From: an uncultured archaeon | GTDB taxonomy: Archaea > Nanobdellota > Nanobdellia > Woesearchaeales > ARS49 | Direction: 5' to 3' | NCBI GenBank assembly: GCA_902385765.1 | Contig: CABMGU010000029.1 | Span: 1 to 9,111 of the forward strand | DNA: 9,111 nucleotides | Shown here: positions 1 to 5,410 of the stretch, one piece after another | Layout of the letters: every line of letters starts with the position of its first letter | Position numbering within the stretch: position 1 is the first letter of the stretch | Translations under genes and position numbers: made by a program | Notes under the pieces: model-generated | Told to the model about the DNA's origin: nothing | Database searches by the model: none | The model's input: only the letters and a program-made list of their open reading frames with translations

Positions 1-1109
1 TCTCTTCTAACAACAACAGCAGAATTCTTGGCAAGGTCTTTCGGACCAAGCTCAATCCTGATGCAGACACCTTTCAGTTCCCACTCGTTAAACTTCCAGC
101 CAGCAGTATAACCCTCACGGTCATCAACCTCAACAGTAGCGACCTTAGCAATATGCTTTCCAATCTCCTGAGCCTTAGCAGAAACTTCCTTCTTGCTATC
201 CTCAAACAAAATAGGAACAATCACAACCTGCAAAGGAGCAACCCTGGGCGGGATAACCAAACCCTTATCATCACCGTGGTAGAGAACCATCGCGCCGATA
301 CTCCTCGTAGAGAAACCCCAACTGTTCTGATAAGGCAAAGCACTCTCACCTTTCTCATTCAGGAAAGAAATGCCAAAACTCTTGGCAAAACGCTGACCAA
401 GATGATGGCTTGTAGCAGCCTGCACTGCCTTGCCAGACGGAGCCATTGTTTCAACACTGGTAGAATAATCAGCACCAGCAAACTTCTCATTATCAGACTT
501 TTTGCCCTTAATGACCGGAATTGCAAGCAATTCCTCAAAAACACGCCTGTACAACTCAAGAATATCAAGAACTTCCTTTTCAGCCTCAGCTTTAGTCGCA
601 AAAGCAGTATGACCCTCCTGCCACAGGAATTCCCTGCCCCTCAGGAAAGGAACAGGATGCTTAAACTCCCAACGCAAAACATTACACCACTGATTAAGAC
701 GAAGAGGCAAATCACGATAACTACGAATCCACTTAGCATACGCCTCGTACATAACAGTTTCAGAAGTAGGTCTTATTGCCAAACGCTCCTGAAGCTGAGT
801 ATGACCGCCCATAGTAACCCAGGCAACCTCAGGAGCAAAACCCTCAACGTGCTCAGCCTCCTTGTTAAACAGGCTTTCTGGTATTAATAGCGGGAAGTAA
901 GCATTCTTAACGCCTAATTTTTTAATTTCAGCATCAAAAAAAGACTGCAGTTTCTCCCAAATAGAATACGACCTCGGACGCAAAATCATACAGCCGGAAA
1001 CCAAACTGTACTCAGCCAGTTCAGCCTTCTGAATAACCTGAGTATACCATTCTGAAATATCCTGCTCTTTCTTTACAGTAACACCCTGAGTAGTTTCCTC
1101 TTTAGGCAT
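1..1109 (-). CDS. proS: Prolyl-tRNA synthetase, archaeal/eukaryotic type (C-terminus beyond window)
   Basis: Class II aminoacyl-tRNA synthetase that charges tRNA-Pro with proline in the cytoplasm. The minus strand reads open from an ATG at 1109 to the window edge, giving 369 complete codons of a protein normally about 480 residues long, so roughly the last 110 residues are missing. Visible hallmarks are the opening PKEETTQGVTVKKEQDISEW (residues 2-21), the motif 1 region around GCMILRP (39-45), the TxE proline-binding motif in RPTSETVM (113-120), motif 2 around LRWEF (145-149), the active-site stretch GREFLWQEGHTAF (158-170), and motif 3 in TRSIGAMVLYHGDDKGLVIP (268-287). The HGTP anticodon-binding domain begins near residue 294. 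A start at 1109 is supported by a TATA box about 25 bases upstream and by the absence of a Shine-Dalgarno site. It is transcribed away from the transfer operon and is probably the chromosomal neighbour of the element rather than part of it. Confidence 0.97.
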   Translation of the reverse strand, partial: MPKEETTQGVTVKKEQDISEWYTQVIQKAELAEYSLVSGCMILRPRSYSIWEKLQSFFDAEIKKLGVKNAYFPLLIPESLFNKEAEHVEGFAPEVAWVTMGGHTQLQERLAIRPTSETVMYEAYAKWIRSYRDLPLRLNQWCNVLRWEFKHPVPFLRGREFLWQEGHTAFATKAEAEKEVLDILELYRRVFEELLAIPVIKGKKSDNEKFAGADYSTSVETMAPSGKAVQAATSHHLGQRFAKSFGISFLNEKGESALPYQNSWGFSTRSIGAMVLYHGDDKGLVIPPRVAPLQVVIVPILFEDSKKEVSAKAQEIGKHIAKVATVEVDDREGYTAGWKFNEWELKGVCIRIELGPKDLAKNSAVVVRR

Positions 1110-1131
1110 ATAAAGAAATGACAAGAAGGAG

Positions 1132-1139
1132 TTTATAAA
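1132..1139 (-). promoter_or_regulatory. TATA box of proS
   Basis: TTTATAAA lies 23-30 bases upstream of the proS ATG on the minus strand. That is the spacing expected when an archaeal transcript starts at or within a few bases of the start codon. No GGAGG-type site lies between the box and the ATG, which agrees with a leaderless mRNA. The spacing and match are seen in the sequence. The promoter role is inferred. Confidence 0.6.
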
Positions 1140-1213
1140 AGTTTAGGAATAGAGGCTTCGCTTTGATTCACGAGGGGTTTCAACCGCCAACCCCTCGAGC
1201 TCCCCGCGGAAAA

Positions 1214-1224
1214 TGGGGCTGCCC
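1214..1224. repeat. Direct repeat copy 1, TGGGGCTGCCC
   Basis: An 11-bp exact direct repeat with the copy at 1337-1347; the starts are 123 bases apart. Read on the minus strand this copy is GGGCAGCCCCA, which looks like a tRNA acceptor 3' strand with a discriminator A. The repeats could be a duplicated attachment core or only part of the palindrome cluster. Confidence 0.45.
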
Positions 1225-1289
1225 GGATTACTTGAGAAGCACGGCTTCTCAAGTTGCTCAAAAATCTCCGATTTTTGACATGAACCGAG
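1214..1289 (-). other. tRNA-like T-arm and acceptor tail with an interrupted T loop (possible tRNA fragment)
   Basis: On the minus strand, CTCGG plus TTCA (1289-1281) is followed, after 51 bases, by AAT, CCGGG, CAGCCCC and A (1229-1214). Joined, these give a five-pair T stem (one G-U) around a canonical TTCAAAT loop, then a seven-base acceptor strand and a discriminator A. The 51 intervening bases (1230-1280) are two near-perfect hairpins. Archaeal tRNAs can carry introns at odd positions, including the T loop. However, I could not find a matching D arm, and the only 5' acceptor candidate, GGGGCAG (minus strand, 1348-1342), has one mismatch. A tRNA remnant left by integration, a split or permuted tRNA, or coincidence are all possible. 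Confidence 0.25.
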
Positions 1290-1325
1290 GTTCAAATCCC
1301 CTAACTTATTTTCAGCTAGGGCGTC

Positions 1326-1393
1326 GCCCTTCAAACTGGGGCTGCCCCTCAGCCTGAAGGGCAGTGACGATTGATAACCTCTTTTCTGCCCTT
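1326..1393. promoter_or_regulatory. Two mutually exclusive hairpins sharing the arm TGAAGGGCAG
   Basis: GCCCTTCA (1326-1333) pairs with TGAAGGGC (1355-1362), while the overlapping AAGGGCAG (1357-1364) pairs with CTGCCCTT (1386-1393). Both stems are eight perfect pairs and cannot form together. On the plus strand the second stem runs into a T-rich tract (TTTTCTTT, from 1392). Such switching pairs are seen in attenuators. Without a gene immediately downstream in either direction the role is open. Confidence 0.35.
1337..1347. repeat. Direct repeat copy 2, TGGGGCTGCCC
   Basis: Second copy of the 11-bp direct repeat found at 1214-1224. Here it is also the centre of a GGGG CTG CCCC hairpin, nested inside the 8-bp GCCCTTCA / TGAAGGGC stem. 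Confidence 0.45.
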
Positions 1394-1519
1394 TTCTTTG
1401 GAATAAATCATTTTTTCATTACCTCTTTCCCGCATCTTTGTACGAGAAAGACGAATTTCTTAATAAATTTTAGTGTACATCGCATATGCAGAATGCACTG
1501 ACGCACGTCTTCCTGTTTC
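1394..1519. other. Non-coding AT-rich spacer
   Basis: No gene, RNA or repeat is supported here. The stretch is AT-rich and holds a second TATA-like string (TTAATAAA, near 1460-1467) that could give an additional start about 25 bases downstream. A 13-codon reading frame follows it at 1486 but has no supporting signal. Confidence 0.4.
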
Positions 1520-1527
1520 TATATTAA
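1520..1527 (+). promoter_or_regulatory. TATA box of the transfer operon
   Basis: TATATTAA is centred about 25 bases before the ATG at 1548 and about 90 bases before the first well-supported gene (1613). The spacing fits an archaeal promoter whose transcript begins at or near 1548. Either the mRNA is leaderless for the short ORF at 1548, or it has a leader of roughly 65 bases before 1613. Confidence 0.5.
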
Positions 1528-1547
1528 CTTTCCCGACATAAGCAGGT

Positions 1548-1616
1548 ATGAAAAAAGTGTATTCATCTGCGCAGACGACTCAGAAATATCCGACCGGTCG
1601 GGAGTCTGTCAAATGA
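1548..1616 (+). CDS. Possible 22-residue leader peptide
   Basis: The ATG lies where the transcript predicted from the TATA box at 1520-1527 should begin. The reading frame, MKKVYSSAQTTQKYPTGRES followed by V and K, ends in a TGA that overlaps the next ATG as ATGA. The gene at 1613 has no Shine-Dalgarno site of its own, so terminating translation of this ORF could deliver ribosomes to it (translational coupling). Two perfect palindromes lie within the ORF, so the bases may instead be conserved for binding a regulator. No domain is recognisable at this length. A real peptide is plausible but unproven. Confidence 0.35.
   Translation: MKKVYSSAQTTQKYPTGRESVK
1566..1575. promoter_or_regulatory. 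10-bp palindrome TCTGCGCAGA
   Basis: Perfect palindrome just downstream of the predicted transcript start of the operon. Its centre is 25 bases from that of a second palindrome at 1590-1601. Possible operator half of a pair. The role is inferred from position only. Confidence 0.3.
1590..1601. promoter_or_regulatory. 12-bp palindrome CCGACCGGTCGG
   Basis: Perfect GC-rich palindrome in an otherwise AT-rich leader, ending 11 bases before the ATG at 1613. It could be a binding site for a dimeric regulator, such as the RHH-type protein encoded at 8587, or a short RNA hairpin. No direct evidence separates these. Confidence 0.35.
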
Positions 1617-1804
1617 GGAAAAATACGAGGAAGGAACGGAAGTGGAAGTACGGCCCGAACTCGCGCAAAAGACGCTATTGCACGGAATGCGAACAAAGGC
1701 TCAAACGCTCAGAACCAGGACCGTACTGCACAAGCTGCTACAACCAACTCGAGCAACACACCGTTCCAACAGAAGCAAACATGGAGGTAAAAAATGGCGA
1801 ATGA
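1613..1804 (+). CDS. Small zinc-ribbon protein
   Basis: A 63-residue protein with two CxxC knuckles, YCTEC (C23, C26) and YCTSC (C39, C42), spaced 12 residues apart as in a zinc ribbon. The first 22 residues are strongly basic (KERKWKYGPNSRKRRY), which suggests nucleic-acid binding. The start is an ATG overlapping the stop of the 22-codon leader ORF. The 3' end overlaps the next gene by 11 bases, and the next gene's GGAGGT site lies inside this coding region. As first gene of the transfer operon it may be a regulator or a DNA-associated accessory factor. No specific family was recognised. Confidence 0.75.
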   Translation: MRKNTRKERKWKYGPNSRKRRYCTECEQRLKRSEPGPYCTSCYNQLEQHTVPTEANMEVKNGE

Positions 1805-2249
1805 AATGCAAAAATACCAGCCAAGCGTGAATCTGGTCACGCAAAGGGTTCTGGCAGGACTGGATGAACTTGCAGACGAAGAAGCTGTTGATGCAAGCCT
1901 TGAAAGGGCTTACGTGTTGATGAAGTTTGCTGACCGCATTAAGGAAAACATTTACGAGCACGCTGAACAGCGACAGGCAAGTGTTATGTCAAGGCGTGCC
2001 GGTGAATTCCAGGAGGCAACGAAAGCTGTCGAGCAGGCAGGAAAGGTTGCCGACGTGGATGCATACGATAACGCATTGGAACAGGCAATCAAGACTGGCA
2101 TTCTTGCAAAGGAAAGCGCTGCAAAGATGCATCACATAAAGAATAGGGGTGTTGAGGCGTACGATTCGCGCAAGGAATTGGTGGATTACGTGCGCAGCAT
2201 AGAAGCGAGCATCAGCACTCCTTTATTGCCGCCAAAAACTGGCGAATGA
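1794..2249 (+). CDS. Hypothetical helical protein, 151 aa
   Basis: Not recognised. The protein is soluble, without cysteines, signal peptide or membrane segment. It is dominated by charged and alanine-rich helical stretches (for example residues 18-60 and 70-115), with a short proline-containing tail (STPLLPPKTGE). The start is well defined: GGAGGT at 1783-1788 lies five bases before the ATG, inside the end of the zinc-ribbon gene. The next gene follows after eight bases with its own GAGGTGA site. Its place between a zinc-ribbon protein and a membrane coiled-coil protein suggests a cytoplasmic accessory or chaperone-like role for the transfer apparatus, but nothing in the sequence proves this. 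Confidence 0.8.
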   Translation: MANEMQKYQPSVNLVTQRVLAGLDELADEEAVDASLERAYVLMKFADRIKENIYEHAEQRQASVMSRRAGEFQEATKAVEQAGKVADVDAYDNALEQAIKTGILAKESAAKMHHIKNRGVEAYDSRKELVDYVRSIEASISTPLLPPKTGE

Positions 2250-2257
2250 GGTGAACT

Positions 2258-3415
2258 ATGAGGAACGATGCGCTGGAAATGGACGGAAGAATCGACAAGC
2301 AGATGATTGATTTTACGAATAGGTTGCACGATAGGGACAAAAAGGCAGAGGCAGCTCGGGCATTGATTTATTCCTGCGATGGCAAAGTCAGACTGCATTA
2401 CAACGAACCTCAAAAGCCAAATCGCATTGGCACGCTCAAGCAATTCGTGTACGGCCTCGTCCTGGTTGCAGGAACTTACGTCGGAGCGGAAGGCTATTTC
2501 CAGGCATGCAACCTCAGACAGCAGAATGCAGACTTACATCAGCAACAAATCAGCGCGCAGAAAAAGCTGGACGGATGCGAAACAGTTGTTGAAGAACGGG
2601 AAAGACAGAATATCGACGTGCTTAAACAATTGGCGAATTATAGGGAGCTTGCTGAAAGTCGTGTTGCGCGTTCCGTATTGGAAGATGCAAATTCGAGAAT
2701 TGAAACGGTTTCACAGCAAGCTGCGCAGTACAAGGCAATAGCTGACTCGCGTGTTGAACGTGTTGCTTTCGAGATGGTAGGTTCGAGACTGGCAGAAACA
2801 AGCTCAAGGCTTGAAGATGCATTGAAACAAGCGGAAATGTATAAATCACTGGCTGAAGGTCGTGTTGAACGCTCTGTATACGAGGAAATCAATGCAAGAC
2901 TTGGTGAAGTCAACACTCAGCTCGAAGAGACTTTGAAACAAGCTGCGGAATACAAAGCTCTTGCAGACTCGCGCATAGACCGCGCGTTATTCGAGCAGGC
3001 CAGTTCAAATCTTACTGAGGTTGGTTCCAAGCTTGAGGAAGCCTTGAAACGTGCTGAACAGGGCGAACAGAGATTGAGGGAGTGCGAACAACAATCTTGG
3101 GATTACAGGAGGGAATTGCGGGCTACTGATGATTTTCTCGGCAAGCTTGTTGCTGAGAAAAACATTGATGATTACATTGACAAGCTGATTGTTCAGAAGC
3201 TCAGGCAGTCCAGTTTTTCAAGCCCTCCGCCTTGGGAGTCGCACGTTGACAAGTTCTGCCAGCACCTGTTTGGCAGAATGCCTTGTCCTGCATTGCGCGA
3301 AATCGTCAGGAAAAACATGTACAAAAGCATTGTGTGCAAACCCGGCAAAAATGCTGATGAAACCATCAAGGAATGGGAGAAGGACAAAACCCATATCGAA
3401 TACTCACTAAAATGA
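2258..3415 (+). CDS. Membrane-anchored coiled-coil protein with 37-residue repeats
   Basis: A 385-residue protein. A charged N-terminus (1-60) is followed by one probable membrane segment (about 62-80, around FVYGLVLVAGTYVG), a long predicted coiled coil (about 85-300), and a C-terminal domain (about 300-385) containing three cysteines (C334, C343, C360). Four consecutive repeats occupy 126-155, 156-192, 193-229 and 230-266. The last three are exactly 37 residues, each built on a Y-K-x-(L/I)-A-(D/E)-x-R-(V/I) core and ending L-K-(Q/R)-A; the first lacks seven residues, about one heptad. The start has GAGGTGA six bases upstream. The stop overlaps the next ATG as ATGA. Gene context suggests a structural scaffold or stalk in the transfer envelope complex. 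I recognise no named family. Confidence 0.85.
   Translation: MRNDALEMDGRIDKQMIDFTNRLHDRDKKAEAARALIYSCDGKVRLHYNEPQKPNRIGTLKQFVYGLVLVAGTYVGAEGYFQACNLRQQNADLHQQQISAQKKLDGCETVVEERERQNIDVLKQLANYRELAESRVARSVLEDANSRIETVSQQAAQYKAIADSRVERVAFEMVGSRLAETSSRLEDALKQAEMYKSLAEGRVERSVYEEINARLGEVNTQLEETLKQAAEYKALADSRIDRALFEQASSNLTEVGSKLEEALKRAEQGEQRLRECEQQSWDYRRELRATDDFLGKLVAEKNIDDYIDKLIVQKLRQSSFSSPPPWESHVDKFCQHLFGRMPCPALREIVRKNMYKSIVCKPGKNADETIKEWEKDKTHIEYSLK
2633..3055 (+). repeat. Four tandem 111-base coding repeats (37 aa units)
   Basis: Units run 2633-2722 (short by 21 bases), 2723-2833, 2834-2944 and 2945-3055, all in frame inside the coiled-coil gene. Protein similarity between units is clear (YKxxAxxRVxR core) while the DNA has diverged, so the duplication is old and maintained by selection on the protein. 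Confidence 0.8.
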
Positions 3416-3717
3416 GACTATTGGAGATTTGTTTTTTGATTGGGTTGTATTGGGCGTTATACCTGCCCACGAGCATGTCGCTCTGGTTGATTACAGGTGA
3501 CGGAGACTTGATCGGCATACTCTCCGTGGGCTTGTTTTTCACCATTATCGTGACTTTGTCGTACGTGTTGATGAGCTTGATTGCAGCGATTATTCGTGAG
3601 AAACCTGTGGAGGTGGAGTATGAAGAAGAACCTGTTGATTTGGAGCCCGAGCCCAAGATGCGCACTGATGTTGATCTTGGCCAGCTTGATATTGATGATG
3701 ACGATGTACTCGGCTAG
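3412..3717 (+). CDS. Small two-helix membrane protein with acidic tail
   Basis: A 101-residue protein with two hydrophobic helices (about 4-27 and 32-61) and a cytoplasmic-looking tail (62-101) extremely rich in Asp and Glu, ending LDIDDDDVLG. The start is placed at 3412, where ATG overlaps the preceding TGA (ATGA) and the hydrophobic helix begins at once. An in-frame ATG at 3373 would add 13 residues but would overlap the upstream gene by 43 bases and has no well-placed ribosome site. The last 98 bases, including the stop, also encode the start and signal peptide of the pilin-like gene in another frame. No family was recognised. Position just before VirB2-like and VirB6-like genes suggests a small subunit of the membrane complex. 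Confidence 0.75.
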   Translation: MRLLEICFLIGLYWALYLPTSMSLWLITGDGDLIGILSVGLFFTIIVTLSYVLMSLIAAIIREKPVEVEYEEEPVDLEPEPKMRTDVDLGQLDIDDDDVLG

Positions 3718-3985
3718 CGCGCAAAGCGCTGTTCCGCCGAGCGGAAGTGTTGACACGCAGACTTTTGACAAGATTTTGGAGCCTGTGTGGAAGGTTTACA
3801 GTTTCGTCAAGTATGTTGCCACTGCCGTTGCAGCGATTTTCCTGGTGTTTGCAGGAATATCGTATATGATAAGTGGCAATGATATGATGAAGCGTGAGAA
3901 TGCCAAGCACACGATTGCTTATGTTGTGGTGGGCTTGATTGTCATCTGGGCTGCTCCTTTTGTAGTGCAAATGTTCGCAGCATAA
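3620..3985 (+). CDS. VirB2/TrbC-like pilin subunit
   Basis: A 121-residue protein with the layout of type IV secretion pilins. A signal peptide (1-34; KK then a hydrophobic stretch ending SASA, cleavage likely before Q35) is followed by a short extracellular segment and two transmembrane helices (about 62-82 and 99-119), joined by a tight polar basic loop, SGNDMMKRENAK (85-96). VirB2 pilins insert in the membrane as such helical hairpins and polymerise into the conjugative pilus. TedC of the archaeal Ted DNA-import system is a VirB2 homologue. The start at 3620 is supported by a strong GGAGGTGGAG site just upstream and by the signal peptide. It overlaps the preceding gene by 98 bases. The assignment to the broad VirB2-like class is fairly firm; a precise family cannot be named. 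Confidence 0.8.
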   Translation: MKKNLLIWSPSPRCALMLILASLILMMTMYSASAQSAVPPSGSVDTQTFDKILEPVWKVYSFVKYVATAVAAIFLVFAGISYMISGNDMMKRENAKHTIAYVVVGLIVIWAAPFVVQMFAA

Positions 3986-3991
3986 AACTGG

Positions 3992-4007
3992 TTTTTTTGT
4001 TATTTTT
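3992..4007 (+). terminator. T-rich tract after the pilin gene
   Basis: TTTTTTT and TTTTT tracts stand 7 and 18 bases after the pilin stop codon, with no hairpin. Archaeal RNA polymerase terminates at U-rich runs of this kind. A partial stop here would give more pilin mRNA than VirB6-like mRNA, which would suit the subunit stoichiometry. Inferred only. Confidence 0.35.
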
Positions 4008-4034
4008 GATAGCGTGAGCCATCGGGGGTGAAAT

Positions 4035-4952
4035 GTGGAGTGTAGCTGGATTAACCTGCCTGCGTGTCTTTTGGAAGCGTTGGGAGATTTCATTCTTTCA
4101 ATAATCAATGCTCCGATAACGCCTTTTCTGGAAGTCATAAAACAATTGCTCACTCAGCCTGCTAACATTCAGGCTTTTGGAGCATTGTGGGCGGTGATTA
4201 TTTACATTATTAGCACGTTTTACGGGCTCTTTATCATCTTTGCAGGGTTCAACCTGATAATCTCTGGTTATAATGCGGAAAAGCGCGAGAGAGCCAAGGA
4301 ATGGCTTCAAAACACGCTCCTAATGATTTTCTTTGTCCAGGCCAGTTTTTTCATCTACGCGCTGATTTCCGAGCTTGCCTCAGGCGTTACTGCAGGTGTT
4401 GTAAGCATTATTGACCCGAACTTCTTCTTGTTCACTCTTGACAATCTTGTTAATGTCTATTTGGAAATCGCTTTTGGCATTTTTTACGTGTCAATACTTT
4501 TCACTACCGTGATTGTTTTTTCGATAAACTATCTTTTGGCAAGTATTGGCGTTTTGTTCTTTCCTTTTGGATTGTTTTTCTACTTTATTCCGCCGTTGCG
4601 TGATATTGGCAAGTTTGTTATCAGCAATCTGGTATTCGTGCTTTTCCTGCCGTTTTTTGCAAGCTTGATTTTTCTTGGTGGTGCAGAGCTTATCAAGGTG
4701 GGCGGTTTTAGCATGGTTAAGATTGTTTTGACATTGGGCGCTTTTGCTTTGGTCAATGTTTTGATGGTGTTATTGGCAGTTCTTGCAGTGTTTAGAGCAG
4801 TGATGGGTGTGATGCGCTCTGACGTTGCGCGTGGAGTGATGTTTCTGAAAGGGCATTTCTTGATGGGTAGCGCGATGCAGAAAAGTGCGCCTGAGCAAGG
4901 TCGTGAATATTGGGGTCGTGTACGCAAGGACTATTACGGGAGGCCGAGATGA
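4035..4952 (+). CDS. VirB6/TrbL/CedA-like polytopic membrane protein
   Basis: A 305-residue, very hydrophobic protein with about seven or eight membrane helices (major ones near 50-78, 92-118, 135-172, 174-186, 193-219 and 227-256) and a basic C-terminal tail (261-305). VirB6-type proteins form the inner-membrane channel of type IV secretion systems, and CedA is the archaeal DNA-import counterpart. Residues 69-88, FAGFNLIISGYNAEKRERAK, closely match the pilin-like protein's helix-loop segment. The start is a GTG at 4035, 4-5 bases after GGGGGTGA. An ATG two bases earlier (4033) is in another frame and soon hits a stop. The gene ends three bases before the stop of the convergent minus-strand gene. 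The broad family call rests on topology, size, neighbours and the N-terminal pattern. Confidence 0.78.
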   Translation: MECSWINLPACLLEALGDFILSIINAPITPFLEVIKQLLTQPANIQAFGALWAVIIYIISTFYGLFIIFAGFNLIISGYNAEKRERAKEWLQNTLLMIFFVQASFFIYALISELASGVTAGVVSIIDPNFFLFTLDNLVNVYLEIAFGIFYVSILFTTVIVFSINYLLASIGVLFFPFGLFFYFIPPLRDIGKFVISNLVFVLFLPFFASLIFLGGAELIKVGGFSMVKIVLTLGAFALVNVLMVLLAVLAVFRAVMGVMRSDVARGVMFLKGHFLMGSAMQKSAPEQGREYWGRVRKDYYGRPR

Positions 4953-4955
4953 TGA

Positions 4956-5357
4956 TTAGTAAATCACTTGCTCAACTTCAAGATTTGAATCCTGGGTTGC
5001 TGTTTGCAGCAAAGCAGTCTGACACAGCGTTAAGTTTGCATCACCAAGTGCGATTGAACCAAGATTGTATCCAACCCATTGCAATTCGGCTTGCGAAAAG
5101 AAGTACTTTCCGCTTCCACAAGCCCAATCTACGTGTGGACTGCCGTTATGGTTGTTATCGTACCCGATTCTCATCGGTATCGGCACAACTCCAACAAAAA
5201 CGCTCATTTTTGCTCTGTTTGGATGGTATTGAAGCTCCGCTCGTAAATAACTTCCGATGGCAACAAAATAACAAGATGTGCTGCCGATATTTATGGCGTT
5301 GTCCAGCTGAGTTCGTAATTCCATTCGAACATGTGCAAAATCGTTCAAGATTTCCAT
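4956..5357 (-). CDS. Hypothetical protein encoded against the transfer operon, 133 aa
   Basis: Not recognised. The protein is soluble-looking, with mixed composition, a central stretch rich in Gly, Asn and aromatics (about 58-100, including ACGSGKYFFS at 79-88) and three cysteines (C29, C80, C112). Coding is favoured on this strand because its codons show a clear purine preference at the first position (about 60% by eye), whereas the overlapping plus-strand frame does not. A TATA-like TATTTAA lies about 27 bases before the ATG, and no Shine-Dalgarno site is present, as in the leaderless proS. It meets the VirB6-like gene tail to tail, three bases apart, and diverges from the VirB4-type gene. 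It could be a regulator, an entry-exclusion factor or a cargo gene. The function is unknown. Confidence 0.6.
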   Translation of the reverse strand: MEILNDFAHVRMELRTQLDNAINIGSTSCYFVAIGSYLRAELQYHPNRAKMSVFVGVVPIPMRIGYDNNHNGSPHVDWACGSGKYFFSQAELQWVGYNLGSIALGDANLTLCQTALLQTATQDSNLEVEQVIY

Positions 5358-5380
5358 ATAAAATTCATAGATTTACTCTC

Positions 5381-5387
5381 TTAAATA
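5381..5387 (-). promoter_or_regulatory. TATA-like box of the minus-strand gene
   Basis: Reads TATTTAA on the minus strand, centred 27 bases before the ATG at 5357. That spacing predicts a transcript starting at the start codon, matching the lack of a ribosome-binding site for this gene. Confidence 0.45.
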
Positions 5388-5410
5388 CTTTATCCAAGAT
5401 GGCCTTCTTT

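Larger units (their letters stand above)
1171..1362. repeat. Cluster of six inverted repeats; candidate structured RNA or repeat element
   Basis: Almost every base here can pair locally. The hairpins are: 1171-1197 (CGAGGGGTT / AACCCCTCG, 9 bp, 9-nt loop); 1230-1254 (ACTTGAGAAGC / GCTTCTCAAGT, 11 bp, 3-nt loop); 1258-1278 (TCAAAAATC / GATTTTTGA, 9 bp, 3-nt loop); 1281-1294 (TGAACC / GGTTCA); 1299-1321 (8 pairs, 7-nt loop); and 1326-1362 (GCCCTTCA / TGAAGGGC enclosing GGGG CTG CCCC). In the 1299-1321 hairpin the one non-Watson-Crick position is a G-U pair only if the minus strand is transcribed; on the plus strand it is an A-C mismatch. This hints at a minus-strand RNA. Short ORFs over this stretch have low-complexity, pairing-driven translations and are not believed. 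It could instead be a palindromic repeat element, an attachment region or an archaeal sRNA. No known RNA family was recognised. Confidence 0.5.

Noticed and set aside
153..887. A long plus-strand open frame of 244 codons
   Set aside because: It lies wholly antisense to proS, whose conserved motifs run through the whole stretch. The plus-strand translation has no recognisable pattern.
1143..1357. Two short frames of 63-64 codons, one on each strand, over the hairpin cluster
   Set aside because: Their translations follow the inverted repeats and have no ribosome site or promoter at a suitable distance. The region is better explained by structure.
1140..1362. A complete tRNA gene
   Set aside because: A T arm and acceptor tail can be assembled, but no D arm with a GG loop and no convincing anticodon arm with U33 could be found on either strand.
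1171..1393. CRISPR array
   Set aside because: The repeats are inverted pairs of different sequences, and the only direct repeat is 11 bp in two copies; there is no regular repeat-spacer pattern.
3373..3411. Earlier start for the two-helix membrane protein
   Set aside because: It would overlap the coiled-coil gene by 43 bases and lacks a suitably spaced ribosome site, whereas 3412 gives the ATGA junction used elsewhere in this operon.
4033..4035. ATG at 4033 as start of the VirB6-like gene
   Set aside because: It is in a different frame and reaches a stop after about 23 codons. The GTG at 4035 opens the long frame.
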